Below the pieces are notes generated by a model that searched no databases, was not told where the DNA came from, and saw only the letters and a list, made by a program, of their open reading frames with translations. Positions 1 through 11,189 of a DNA stretch of 64,000 nucleotides are shown in pieces. How positions within the stretch are numbered: the stretch's first letter is position 1; every line of letters begins with the position of its first letter. Source of the stretch: Tenrec ecaudatus (Eukaryota > Chordata > Mammalia > Afrosoricida > Tenrecidae); NCBI RefSeq assembly GCF_050624435.1, contig NW_027459164.1:68501-132500 (forward strand). Reading direction: 5' to 3'. Position numbers and translations under genes: made by a program.

Positions 1-68
1 GGGGATCTCCATTGGCTGACACTTGGGCCTTGGGTCTCCACTCTGCACTTCCCCCTTCATTCAATATG

Positions 69-142
69 GTATATATATATACACACACACACACATACAC
101 ACATATATATATACACACACATATATCTTTTTTTTTTTTTTT
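69..142. repeat. TA/CA microsatellite with poly-T
   Basis: Alternating (TA)n and (CA)n runs are followed by about 15 T residues. The short open frame that runs through here only translates the repeat. Confidence 0.9.
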
Positions 143-275
143 GCATGATGCCTTATACCTGGTCCCTTTGGCACCTCGTGATCGCACTGGCCGGTGTGCT
201 TCTTCCGTGTGGGCTTTTTTGCTTCTGAGCTAGATGGCTGCTTGTTCAGGCAGTTTATTTTTATGAGGTTTCTTT
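143..275 (-). mobile_element. L1-type 3' region fragment, antisense
   Basis: The text around 'gcctcgtgatcgcactgg' to 'gagctagatggctgcttg' closely resembles 62,215-62,310, which is the far end of a longer antisense L1-type 3' region. It is probably a truncated copy of that LINE family. Confidence 0.5.
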
Positions 276-799
276 TTATTTTCTCTGCCTACTGCCTCGT
301 ATGCCCCTCCATGTGGCGTGTGCTAAGGTTTTTGTCACACATTGGCAATTTGCCAGGCTGAAAGCAGCCACTCTCTCTTTTCAACGAAAAGCTCCTCCTT
401 AAACGTCTCCCCTGCACACAAGGGCATAGCCAGCCACCTTAGAAACCCAAGTCCCCTGTGGCTGCCAAACTTTCAGACATCCCAGCAGCCCTTGCACTCT
501 CTGTTCTGTTGCATGCGTCCACTCAGCCTGTCTCCATTCTAGACAAGCCAGGTGCTGCTCTGACTAGACTGTTGAGTGTGGGTGCTGAGGGTCTAGACGA
601 GTTCAGGAAGTAAGCAGGCTTTCCTTGGGTCCTGGGAGGCAAAGGCCTTCTCTGTCTCCTTACGCTAAACATGAAAAATAACCTTCTCATGACAGGTCTT
701 ACCCTTGAAAGCACGAACACGAGGCAACCCAGGTTCTCTGTAGTCACAGGGAATGTTTTTTATAAAAGCAGTTTTGCTCAAACCTCGGTTTTTTTGTGG

Positions 800-1480
800 T
801 GGCGGATTTAAGAGAACAGTGTGTGGCTGTGGAATTGTGTTTCCTGCTTGGGGAAAATGCCACAGAAACTGTTATGATGTTGAACACAGCTTACAAGGAC
901 AGTGCAATGGGAAAAACTCAAGTGTACGAGTGGTTTTCTCATTTCAAAAAAGGGAAATGCTGATTGATGACAAAGCGCTCTCTGGACAGATGAAAATGTC
1001 AACTTGTAGTGAGTGCATTTGGAATTCATCCCACCAGGTCAGACAGTAATCAAGCTTGCTATTTAGAGGTTCTGAAAAGCTTGCATAACAGTGTGCAACA
1101 AAAATAGGCCTGATTTGTGGCAGATGGGGGACTGGTTTTGCCACCACAACAATGCACCTGCTTATGCAGCCACCTTGGTGCACAAGTTTTGGACAAAAAA
1201 CAGCATGCCTCTCTTGCCCCACACACCTTACTCACTTGACCACTCTCTGTTCGACTTCTTTGTGTTTTCTTGAATGCAGAGGGACATGAAAGGACAGTGA
1301 TTTGATGATGTTAAGAGGTGAAGAAAATAAAACAGGGAGGTGCTGTCAGCCATTCAACAAGCCATTGAACAATGTTTCCAGGAATGGAATCACAGATTTG
1401 GCAAATATATTAAGTGTCATGGAGACTACTTTGAAGGTGATAAGGTTGTTTTGTAAAAATTTTTTTTTAAATTTTCTTTT
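800..1480 (+). mobile_element. mariner-family transposon remnant (dead transposase)
   Basis: Translated pieces in shifting frames follow a mariner transposase in order. Near 857-960 is an N-terminal helix-turn-helix piece with KTQVYEWF and HFKKGK. Near 1,110-1,273 is the catalytic region, with HHNNAPAY where the family has HHDNAPAH, and YSLDHSLFDFF where it has YSPDLAPxDFF. Near 1,340-1,440 is the C-terminal part with CFQEWNHRFGK and GDYFEGD. Frameshifts and stops break it, and the second catalytic aspartate reads as asparagine. I did not find both terminal inverted repeats. A T-rich stretch follows at 1,455-1,500. This is an old DNA transposon copy that cannot make an active enzyme. Confidence 0.85.
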
Positions 1481-3089
1481 TGTAAAAAAATTTTAAATAC
1501 ATAGCTTTGGGGGGGGAAATCTGGTTTCTTTTAGGTCTCCCGCCCACCCCCACCCCCACCCCACCCCCTTCTACTGTCCTGGAGGGTTTTGTTGCACTTC
1601 ACTTACTTTCTGTAGTTTGTATTTTGAAAACAAAAGGTATGTTGTTTTCCAAATAAGAAAAAATATATCACCAGGTGCATACATACATATATTTCTTGCA
1701 GCTCTCTACTTTATCATGGGTCTGAGGGAACCATGAGGGTAATCTGGATTTCTGACCTGCCGCCTGCTGTACCCACAGTCCTGTGTCCCTCAAAACAGAA
1801 CAAACCTGTTCTGCATGAATTCTCTCCGGGAGAAAGAGCTGAGAATGGAGGTGGGTGAGACACCCACCAGAGTCCGAGTGGGTCAATCAGATAAAGTGAC
1901 ACAAAGTCTGTGTTTTTACCTCTTTGTTGTAGAACCCAAGCCGTGTATAAACCGTTCCCCTCTTTTCTCATGAGAGTAAGGGAAGTGGGGTTTTCTCTGC
2001 AAGCTCTCCTTTCTTCATGTTGCTTTTGTGGGGTCTGTTGAGGAAGGTGTGTGTATGCTTGTCTTTGCCATTGTCGCCGGTCAACCATTCATACACATGC
2101 CGTTAGAGGACCTACAATCCTCATGATGTAACGGCACCCTTTCCACCCACTTCCAGCACTTGTCTCACTCTGACTGATGCTGGGCAATATTCTACTGTTT
2201 CCATGGAAGCAGAGGTGACCACAGGTTGCCAGACATCCCTGCCTGGTGGTGGATATTCCTTCCCTGAGGGGAGAATCCTAGAGAATCTCCTGGGCAGGGT
2301 CATGCTCCAGCGACCCTTCCACCTACAAGTTCTGACACTGGAGATGGAGATGTCAGAGATGACAAAAGGAGGTGTTTGCTCAGAGAACCGTATGTCCTAA
2401 GACATGCCATTGTAACGCAGCATCCTATACTCAGAAAACGAGGACAGTGGTGTTTCCCTTAAGTGTGACTTGCCATGAAGGGAAATGTGCGTGGCATCAA
2501 AGGACATGATGGCCTGAGACAAGGTACATTGCCGATTCCAAGGTGCAGGTACAATTGGCAAGATACCCCATCAGCTATTTCTGTGGCAGGGTCTATAGGA
2601 GAACCATACAGGGTAATCTATAAGGTGTGTTTGTAAAGTGGAATAACATTACCTAAAGTGAATTATTAAGATATTTTATCAAACCTAGATTAAGTGTTAC
2701 ACCACGGTGAGCTTCTACCCACTGCAGTTTCATGACTCACAGGAGCACAGTGTTGGTCAGGAAGCCCTGGGTCTGTTATGAGGGACAGAGAGGTAATGAA
2801 GTGACCAACAAGACACTGATCTCAAATCAAGGTTGATGTTTATTCTTCACTGTTAGTGCCCATCCATTTCCTCTTCTCACCTCCTATGGTTCTCCCTCAC
2901 CGTCCCACACCTGCCCCACAGTGCTTTCTTTTTCCTTATTCATGTCTCCATTTCTGTTCGTGACTTGCCTCCTCTTTCTCAGGGGTGGCTCATCCTGCTA
3001 CCCAGCCCCTTCCGAGTTCCTTTGAACAGAGACGGCCTTAGAAGTTCCTCCTGCCCTCTTGCCGGTTCCTATGCCCATCCTTCCATCCC
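1481..3089. other. intergenic, no recognised gene
   Basis: It contains a C-rich simple repeat, (CCCCA)n-like, at 1,527-1,568. The rest shows no exon chain or familiar repeat that I can name. Short open frames here lack codon structure or homology that I recognise. Confidence 0.5.
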
Positions 3090-3660
3090 TCCACCAACTT
3101 TAAACAAACAAAAGTGGTTCTTGTGATCAGGGCGACATTTCACAGAGCAAATTGGATTTTCATTCAGCAATCCATGCAGGTTTCTTTGTGTGACATCGAT
3201 TGCATTCTCACTTCCTTCCTGAGTTCGTGCTTTCATTTGGCCTGGTCTAGTCCTGCCTGCCTTCTGAGCTTTATCCCAGGGCAAATGCTACCCCTTTGAT
3301 CTCATAGGATCAGTCGTTTTTTCTAAGGGGCGTATGTTTACCTCTCTGGTGTTATGGTTCTCTTTACAGAACTGTCTAGTGTTGGGGTGAGTTCAGTTCC
3401 AGGCTGAAAGGTGAATAAGGACCACTAGTCTCTATCTAACTGGTAAGTCTGATCTTTCTATGATTTTGAGTTTGGTTCCACATTTTTCTCCCACTCTATT
3501 TGGAACCTTCTATTGGGATCCCTTTCACAGCAGTCAGCAATGGTAGATGCCATCTAGTTCTTTTGATCCTAGGGCAGCAGAGCCTGAGCTTCAAATAAGC
3601 TTTTGTTTCCTTGTGCCTTTGATCTTCACTTTGCTTTAGATGAGGAGACACCAAGCATTG
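3090..3660 (-). mobile_element. afrotherian interspersed repeat, probably L1 3' region, antisense
   Basis: The order of motifs matches the stretch at 28,965-29,600: 'cacagagcaaattggatttt' / 'cacagcaagtttgttttcca', then 'gggcaaatgctaccc' / 'gggcaaatgttaccc', then 'taagtctgatctttc' / 'taagtctggtcttta'. The two copies therefore belong to one dispersed family. The assignment to L1 is from memory of afrotherian genomes and is less certain. Confidence 0.5.
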
Positions 3661-4034
3661 AATCTTAGATGGTCAAGCGTGAAAGACCCAAGCCTCTCCT
3701 TTCCAAGGTAGGGTCGAGAACATTATCTTGGTGGATTATGTTAGGCCAATGGACCTTAGTGTCCCCTGAGACTCCACCACCTATTTTGAGAACCTACCAC
3801 TCCTAGAGCTCTGCGAGGCACTGGGTTATATACTAGATGACTGGTGGACAGTCCTTAACCTCAAGGCACTGCCACCCAGCATGGAGATACCATTGGAACC
3901 CAGACATCTGTTACCATGGGCCTGAGCAGGGAGGCAGCATCGATGAAGTGTAAGTAAGGGCTGTTAGGGAAGGAGGAAATCCAGTGATGGAGCGCATTGG
4001 GCAAGGATGCTGCACAAGACCTCTTGAGAGTGCT

Positions 4035-4530
4035 AATGAGCCGGGATGTTACTTTAAGCACTACGGTGCCCGCAAACAACCCACGACATTTTCAATCACC
4101 CCACCCCATGTGCACGTGAAAGCTGGACAGCGAATAAGGAAGACTAAAGACGAACTGATGCATTTGAATGATGACATTGGAGAAGAATTTTGAATATGCC
4201 ATGGACCGCCAGAAGAGCAAACAAATCTGTCTGGGAGGAAGGACCTCCGGAATGTTACTTAGAAGCGAGAATGGCGAGACTTGGTCTCATGGACTTTGGG
4301 CATGTTGTCAGGAGAAGCCAGTCTCTGGAGAAGGACATCATGCTTCCTAAAGCAGAGGCTTAGTGAAAAAGAGGAAGACTGATTGCGACGGAATGACACA
4401 GGGGCTGCAACTATGGGCTCAAACAGAAGAGCCCTTGTGAAGCTGATACCGACTTGGGCAGTGCTCCTTTCTGTTATGCAGATGGTTGTATGAGTCAGAG
4501 CCAACCCCATGACACTTAACAACAGTAGCC
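4035..4530 (+). mobile_element. RTE-type LINE, 3' end
   Basis: The end of an RTE-type reverse-transcriptase frame is visible in broken form: ESWTANKED-like near 4,120, then 'tatgccatggaccgccagaa', then GHVVRRSQSLEKDIML-like near 4,300. It ends in a tail 'atgagtcagagccaacccca' followed by 'cacttaacaacag'. Antisense relatives lie at 25,340, 46,865 and 57,410, and a longer sense copy at 19,110. The frame is broken by stops. Confidence 0.75.
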
Positions 4531-5574
4531 CAGAGCTCCGAGAGGCCTGTGAGGCACTGGATTATATAGGGAGGGAGGAGGCCTTCCTCAGGGACTGCAT
4601 CGATGAAGAGTGGGTACGATATTGACTTGAAAAAATTTGGGGAAAAATTGACTTGAAACATTGCCTGGAGGACATTCTGATTGAAGTAGGAAGGCATATG
4701 ACATGGAGGTTCAAGCGCATGTGGTTTTGTCTGCAGGACTAATAGGTCTGAACTATACAGTACCATGAGGACTCTAAATATTTCAACCATTGGAATAACA
4801 TGGCCAGAGCTCTGCTTTATCTGGAGTAATTAATCCAGAAGTTGAATGTACATTGAGTTTGAAAGAGGAAGCTGGGGTGTAGAAACCAGCTAGACACTCA
4901 CTGGCATACCTCAGGTGCAAGATGATAAAGGGATGGGCTAGAGGTGTAGTAGTGGGAACTGGAAAAAGCCTAATAGGTCATAGAAATCTTTGTGGAACTA
5001 GGCTGACTTCTGGTGATTTGGGATGTGGGGTTGAGGGAAAAAGAAAGGGTCTAGGTGACTGAAATTTTAGCTAGGCTGTGAGGAATGAAGGTTTGGGAGA
5101 CAGGCTACCTGAGGGCAGGTAATGATTTTTAAAGTCTAAAGGCTTTTCACTTTCCAAAGTTTGACCCGCACACGACTTGTGGGATTTTGTGCAGCAATGA
5201 CATCCTGTACTGGTGTCAATAAGATGACCTCATCTACATGCATAACTCATAAAGATAGCCTTCAAAACTTGGCAGACCAAAAGAATTTTCCAGTCCACGA
5301 TTCATCCTTTACACTTTCAAGACCTCTGCGTGGCTAGCATCTGGAGTTGATTCTGTGTGGTAGGAGACTACATCTGATCGAAGCAAATCAGTATGAGACT
5401 GTTAACGTCACTTAGAGGACCAGGGGAGAAAAGGCAAAGGGAAAGTAGAGACTGTCCTAAGAAACTTGGAGAAAAACAAAACACCAGTGAAAATCAACGC
5501 CTGTCCTGTAATAACCATTCAAATAAGGATCATCTGTAATGTGCTGGCTACAGATAAGTTATTCAGAAAACACT
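4531..5574. other. intergenic, nothing recognised
   Basis: The stretch 4,530-4,620 repeats wording found at 3,800-3,960 ('cagagctccgagagg', 'gcatcgatgaag'). This suggests that the RTE end inserted into, or lies between, two halves of a local duplication. No gene was seen. Confidence 0.4.
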
Positions 5575-5770
5575 CTTCTCAGAGGGCTCGCTGCCAGCGA
5601 GGCAATGCTGACTCACAGTAACCCCCATGTGGGTTTCCAAGGCTGTAAGTAAATACAGGAGTAGAAAGCCTGCCTCATCTTTCTCCTGAGAAGCTGCTGG
5701 CGATTTCGAACTGACGACTGTGCGGATCACGGCACAACTTGTAAGCATATATAGAATTAGAATCTCCAGG
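5575..5770 (-). mobile_element. AfroSINE (degenerate)
   Basis: Read on the minus strand it has the tRNA-like B-box region ('cagttcgaaatcgcc'), the 'tctactcctgta' body and a degraded gagtcagcattg tail. Confidence 0.65.
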
Positions 5771-6565
5771 GTTGGAGCCATTTCAAACCATTACGCGCTG
5801 GGAAGGCTTTAGAGAAGAGATAAAATCTGAGTTGACCTTACAAGCAGTTCGCCTGCCATTATGCCACTCAACTCCTGACAGCATACTGAAACCTCTTACT
5901 CAAGACATCGGTCCTTACAATAAGGAAGAACGGTAGGAATGCTACTTACAAACAAGCAGCAGCTCACTCACAGGTGTTCCTTAGCTGCATGCAGCGTTTT
6001 CAGTAGAAAATGGAAGCCAACTTTCTCTGCACTTGCGCATTTCTCTAGACAGTGTACTGCCCTGTTTTTTCTTCTTCTTGTTTTTAGGAATCCCAGGCCT
6101 GTGTGCTTGGAGACCTTCACTGCCCTGGCATCAGTGTGACCCTGGCTATTCTGCTCAGCCGTTGGATGCTCAACTTCACCTCTCAGAGTTTAGCTCAAAG
6201 GGATCCAGAAACAATTTTGCTAGAGACAGTTTATTTTCCGATCCCTTTTCGCTTGTTTGACTTCAAACCACATTTGTGGTCCTTTGGTTACTCACTGGAG
6301 ATTCATCTCAAACTCTGTTACTCCCATGGCTGGGTTTTGGGGACCAGTGAGTGCAGGTGGGCAGGCCACTGGCCTTGGACCTTGATAAGATGGCGCATGC
6401 TAGACCCCCAAGGAAGTTACTGTAAAGGGCCCATGTCAACTCCAGCTGGCTGAATAAATAATTCAGTGCAAGTTTTCAAATGAACGTTAGGGCTTGTTGT
6501 GGTTAATAAAACACCACATTTATTTGGAAGGATCTTGAGTTCTTAGGGATTTTGTTTGTGTGATC

Positions 6566-6566
<1 letters not shown>
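5771..6566. other. intergenic, nothing recognised
   Basis: There are short overlapping open frames of up to 116 codons at 6,103-6,453 in two + frames. None has a domain, splice context or start that I can support. Confidence 0.4.

Positions 6567-6608
<42 letters not shown>
6567..6608. repeat. (GT)n microsatellite
   Basis: There are about 21 uninterrupted GT units. Confidence 0.95.
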
Positions 6609-6610
<2 letters not shown>

Positions 6611-6937
6611 AAGAATAGTTTATAAATCAAGAGACATTAAAAGCATGACCAGCTTTCATCTGGTGGCTCATTAAACTTGTGGTTTTTAAAAGTGATATTA
6701 ATTTTGGACCAGAATAGAGGTAGCCCTGGAGGGGGCCTAGTTCTTGCTGGTTCCCTGAACCTACTCCTACGCAGGCTGCCAGGCCAATGAACTTGTGAAA
6801 TGCCTGGGGGTGAGGGTGGGGGGTGGGAGTTGGGGGGTTGGAAAGGGGCAGAACATCTGCTCTGGACATCAACTGCTGCCCAGGTTTCAGCAGGGAGTGA
6901 CCAGCCAGATAAGAGGGCTGTTATTTAGCAGGTACTT

Positions 6938-7132
6938 TTTTAGGGAGTCTTGGTAGCATAGTGATTGCCCATTGGGCTGCAGTTCTAAACAACCAGCCTC
7001 TCCAGGAGAGACAAACAGGTTTTCTGCTCCCATTGAGTTATAATCTTGGGAAACTCACAGCAGTTCTTCCTTATCCTACAGGGGCACTATGAGTCAGCAT
7101 CGACTTGATGGCAGTGAGTTTGGTTTTTATTT
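6938..7132 (+). mobile_element. AfroSINE
   Basis: A tRNA-derived head (A-box 'tggtagcatagtgattg') is followed by the body 'ttttctgctcccattgagt' and the tail 'atgagtcagcatcgacttga' / 'ggcagtgagtttgg'. It is close to full length. Confidence 0.85.
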
Positions 7133-7784
7133 TCTTTTAAAAAGTCCTTTAAACCCACCTCCTAGCTTTGGTATAAATCCCTTATGGAACTTATCAGAAG
7201 GGTGAACATCTAGTCTTGGCTTAGGCCCTGTGAAGTCAGGAAGCCTGTGTAGTTGACGCACTTCGAGACCCACTCCTGCAGCCTTCTTGCCACTCTCCCT
7301 GTCTATCCACGCAGCACGCACCTGCTCCTGCTTGCTCTCTCATCAACTGCCCCTTCCGATCCCAGGAGCCAGTGGTCTCTGCAGACACCAACTTTACCCC
7401 TACCACCCACGGTGTCCTGTTGTCCCTGAGACTTTGTTTTCACCCACTGAGCCTCTTCTGTCCTGGAGGGGACCCAGGTAGGCAGGCTCTGTGCTCCCCA
7501 GGCCGGGCCAAGAGGGAGCGGGCATGTAGCCCTTCACTGTTCCTGGTCGAGAATACTTCTCATTCTCCCACTGTGGACCTGATGGGCTTCCCCTATGCAT
7601 TTGCATGACTCATCAGGAGCCTGGTGCCCTCAGATGCCTCTCTTTACCATCTGAGTGCCCTGCAGTAGTGGACAGGGAGAGACTGGCTGGGGACCCTGGC
7701 ATAGGGCCTTCCCACTCCAGCTCCCGATATCCAGCACAGATGGCTGTTGTAATCATCTCTCTGCTTGCATGCCAGGCGGGCGGT

Positions 7785-7925
7785 AAACCAAATTACTGCC
7801 ATCAAGTTGATGTGGACTCAGTGACCCTGTAGGACAGTGTAGAACTGCCCCTGTTAGCTTCAGAGGCTGTAACTTTTGGGGAGTTGACAGCCAGATCGGC
7901 TGGTGGATCAAAGCCCAACGACTAC
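7785..7925 (-). mobile_element. AfroSINE
   Basis: The antisense tail ('ctgccatcaagttgatgtgg') is followed by 'gtgaccctgtaggacagtgt' and a truncated tRNA-like head. Confidence 0.8.
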
Positions 7926-8464
7926 TACATGCTCTATCTTGTCCCTGGTCTCTGCAGGAACAGTGAATTATTCAATATGGCTCTTCTAGATCAAATCTCT
8001 AATTCTTACCAAATGACCTTTCCCTGCACGTGTCTGAGAAGAAGGTGTACGAAGATACTCGTAAGTTTCACCCAAGAATCAATCCTTGTAAACAGGCTTC
8101 CCTAGAGTGGCCTCCTGCTGTGTGTTACAGGGCTCTCTGAGAACCAGGAGGAGGGATGCCATTACCAGCAAGAGCCAGGAGAGTGCATCCTCAAAGTGAA
8201 CATGTTGGATCCAGAAGCCATGAGAGAAGCAGCAGCAGATCCAGAAGCCAGTGCACGGAGCAGAGTGAACCCAAGGAGCAAGGAAAGCTGAGGGCGCTTA
8301 TGCAGGAGACTGGCTTGTGGAACTGAGTGCCTCTGGGCTGAGGTTTACCGGGGTGGGTGCCTCTGGGTACTTAATTCAAGGAAGTGAGTTTGCTGATGCA
8401 GGAGTCTTGAGCTGAAGGCCTTTGTGTTGAGACAGGCTTAATTATAGCTTCTCTCTTTGTGTCT

Positions 8465-8995
8465 TTGTCAGTATGGTAATGATTTTATCAATTTTATTGA
8501 TGTTTAAAAAGAATCTACTTTTGGATTTGCTTTTCCTCTTTGTTTTTCTGTTTTCATTTCATTTCTTTCTGCTCTGTTTATTATCTATTTTCTTTTCATA
8601 GTTGTAGTTTGCCTTTTATCCCCTAAATATTCAAGCTGTAGCATTAGGCCATTTATTTGAAACCTGTTAAAAACAAATGTTTATTGCTATAAATTTCCTC
8701 TGAGAATTGTCTTTGCTGCATCCAGTAACTTTTGGTATTGTGTGCTTACATTTAATCCATCTCTGGTTTTGCTTTCTTTTAATTAATCGCTGATGTTGCT
8801 TGTACTATTTAAGCACTTGATTTCTTCCTTGACCTATAGTGGGTCACTGATATCATCCAATAAATTGTGGTATGCTCTGTCTTCATTTTAAATGATCTCT
8901 ACTTTTATGTTTTATAACACTTGATTCCTTATTTAGACCTGCTAGTTGTTCAGTGGTATATTGCTTAATTTCTACTAACTTCTGTGTTTTTCAGT
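8465..8995 (-). mobile_element. L1 ORF2 fragment, antisense
   Basis: The + strand reads as the reverse complement of the L1 ORF2 region ('aaagaatctacttttggat', 'ttgctataaatttcctctga', 'taacttttggtattgtgtgc'). It is degenerate, with no open frame left. Confidence 0.75.
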
Positions 8996-9117
8996 TGTGC
9001 TTCTCCTGTTTGCTCCTGTGAAGATTTCCAGTCTCAAACTCTGAAGGAGCAGGTAGACTCCCTCCCACAGGGTTTCTATGAGTGAGAAAGGATAGTAGTG
9101 TTGGATGGATTTCAGAA

Positions 9118-9371
9118 AACCACTCACTAGGAAATCTCAGCTTGTCGTACATCGGAAAACTCACTCTGCAGAAAAACCCTGTGGCTGCGAGGACACAGTT
9201 CTGACACAGGTGTCAGTTCTGTGGGCACATCCAGGAGCTCATGCAGAAGAGAACCTCTGAATGCCCTGGCTGTAGAAAGCTCTGTTGTTGCGAACCAATG
9301 TCCTTTACGTGCCAGAGACATCACAGAGAGATGAATACATGAATGAATTGAATGTGAGAAGCTGTCCAGAG
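9118..9371 (+). pseudogene. decayed C2H2 (KRAB-type) zinc-finger remnant
   Basis: From about 9,130 the + strand reads KSQLVVHRKTHSAEKPCGCE, which is the end of a C2H2 finger (the L...H...TH spacing) plus the TGEKP-like linker that joins tandem fingers in KRAB zinc-finger proteins. After a frame change, a second half-finger reads ECPGCRKLCCCEPMSFTC then QRHHRE. Stops and frameshifts break both. The first cysteine pair of finger 1 and most of the array are missing. It is followed directly by a hAT element. Zinc-finger genes lie beside ANHX in human, so a decayed member of that cluster is plausible; the match is by eye only. Confidence 0.6.
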
Positions 9372-9564
9372 CAGCCATTTTCAACCTGTGGGTCTTGACC
9401 CCTTTCGGAGGTCGAACAACTATTTCACTGGGGTCACCCGATTCATAACAGTAGCAACATTACAGTTATGAGGTAGCAACGAAAATGATTTTATGGTTGT
9501 GAGGTCACCACCACATGAGGAACTGTATTAAAGGTTGTGGCATTAGGAAGATTGAGAACCACTG
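9372..9564 (+). mobile_element. SPIN-like non-autonomous hAT element
   Basis: The ends 'tcaacctgtggg' and 'gattgagaaccactg' form a terminal inverted repeat. Between them are 'ttacagttatgaggtagca' and 'aggaactgtattaaagg', diagnostic of the short SPIN-type hAT elements of tenrec, rodents and other tetrapods. Flanking 8-mers gtccagag and gtttagag agree at 6 of 8 positions, as expected for an aged hAT target-site duplication. Confidence 0.85.
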
Positions 9565-9649
9565 GTTTAGAGTGTCCATTCACAGGAACCACTTGTATAT
9601 TCATGTAGGACGGTGACATGGGTTACACTGAATCCACTAAACATCGGTG

Positions 9650-9900
9650 TCATTCGATGGGCCCATGAGCCTGATCTGACAGTCATTAACAGTCCCCACT
9701 GTGTGACCTGATATGACAAGCCAGTCTGATGTGACAGCATCCATGGTGGGATACAGCGCTCTGAATCCCATTTGGTCCATGATCCTGATCTGTCAGCAAT
9801 TTCTTATCCCCTCTGTGTGACCTGAGTGACAAGCCAGTCAGATGTGAGAGCGTCCATGGTGGGATGCAGCACTTTGAATGCCATCACAACCAGGATCTGA
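9650..9900. repeat. ~114-bp tandem repeat, two or more copies
   Basis: 'catgagcctgatctgacag' near 9,664 recurs as 'catgatcctgatctgtcag' near 9,778, and a partial form appears near 9,890. The intervening text, including 'acaagccagtc' and 'gtccatggtgggat', is shared. Confidence 0.8.
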
Positions 9901-10124
9901 TGGACCGAGAGGCCCTGGGATGTGGTCTGCAGCGCCTTATGTCTGACTTGAGTTAAGAGGGCAAGGAAGGGAGTAGAGCGCAGAGGATGTAACACCACCA
10001 AGGAAAAAGAGAGCCAGGTGTGAGTGGCCATAGTCCTATACTTATTGGTTGACACCAACGCTTACCCGGCAGCACTGCTAGGGATTCTGCCATGGGAGTA
10101 AAGAGGCCCCAAATTAACATAATT

Positions 10125-10560
10125 TGTGGAGACGCATTTGTCCCTTAAAGATGACAAAGACGAATCCTTCAGTGGAGGTAGACCATCAGCATGAAGCCAT
10201 GATAGGTCCAAAGTTCTCATTCAGTAGGTTACTTAAGTAGGTCGTGGAGAACACAGGAAACACCAAATGAAGACTGGCAGCAGATCAATTCCTTCCTCAT
10301 GGTTGCAGGCAGTTGGGACACTTACACAATCCCAAACTAAGGAAGTCTATGAGCTTGGTCCAGGACCTCCCACCAAGCGAGTCAAGATATGCCTCATGAC
10401 CGTGAGGACTTAGAACACCAATTTCCATCAAGGGCACCTCCAGAGAAGTCTATAATGGCCAGGTAGGCTAGTGGAGGGTTTCTAATTGATTTTTAAACCC
10501 TGGTCTGAGGAAAAAAACTTGCTAGTCAATGGTCAGAATTCAATGGAGGCTGAGTGGAGA
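10125..10560 (+). mobile_element. interspersed repeat, family not named (shared with 34,140 and 46,480)
   Basis: It begins with 'gaccatcagcatgaagccat' and later has 'aggacctcccaccaagcga' and 'cccatcaagggca'-like motifs. The same order occurs at 34,150-34,860 and 46,480-46,800. No coding capacity was seen. It could be an LTR or a non-autonomous element. Confidence 0.6.
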
Positions 10561-10639
10561 CTCAGGATGGATATAGGCCACCTACTGTGAACTTGCCTGA
10601 ACAAACCCATTGTTCTACCTCTGAGCTTACTGTTCTCTG

Positions 10640-11010
10640 CCTGTACAGTGCACTGACTGAGCTTCCTGTCCTGACTGAACTTCCTGTGCTCTGACTAAAT
10701 TTACTGTTCTGACTGAGCTCTGACTGAACTTCTTGTGCTCTGAATGAGCTGACTGTGCTCTGAATGAGGTTACTGTCCTAACTGAACTTATTGTCCTGAC
10801 TGAACTCATTGTACTCTGACTGAACTTCCATTGCGGTGAATGAACTTCCTGTACTCTGACTGAACTTCTTGTGCTCTTACTGAACTTATTGTCCTGACTG
10901 AATTTATTGTACTCTGACTGAACTGCCTGTACTCTGACAGAGCTGACTGCTCTGACTGAAGTTACTATTCTGACTGAACTTCCTGTACTTTGACTGAGCA
11001 CACTGTGACT
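10640..11010. repeat. minisatellite, unit near ctgactgaacttcctgtactctga
   Basis: Roughly 18 degenerate units of 15-25 bp carry the core 'ctgactgaacttcctgta'. Open frames on the minus strand here read as SSVRVQ-type repeats and only reflect the array. Confidence 0.9.
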
Positions 11011-11189
11011 GAGCTTTCTTTCCCTGACCTGCTTCATGCAGGGAGATGAGGATGGGACATGTGTGGTTCAGGGGAGGCTGTTGGGTGGTCTCGTGGATGT
11101 GTCCAGGCGTGGAGTAGACATAGCAGAGATGGCCCCACACTTACTTCCTTCTCCAGGGGCGTGGGGATGGAGGGGGGTCCTCAGGGGTC

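Noticed and set aside
10627-11140. Repetitive SSVRVQ protein on the minus strand
   Set aside because: It is the translation of the CTGACTGAACTT minisatellite and has no conserved domain.
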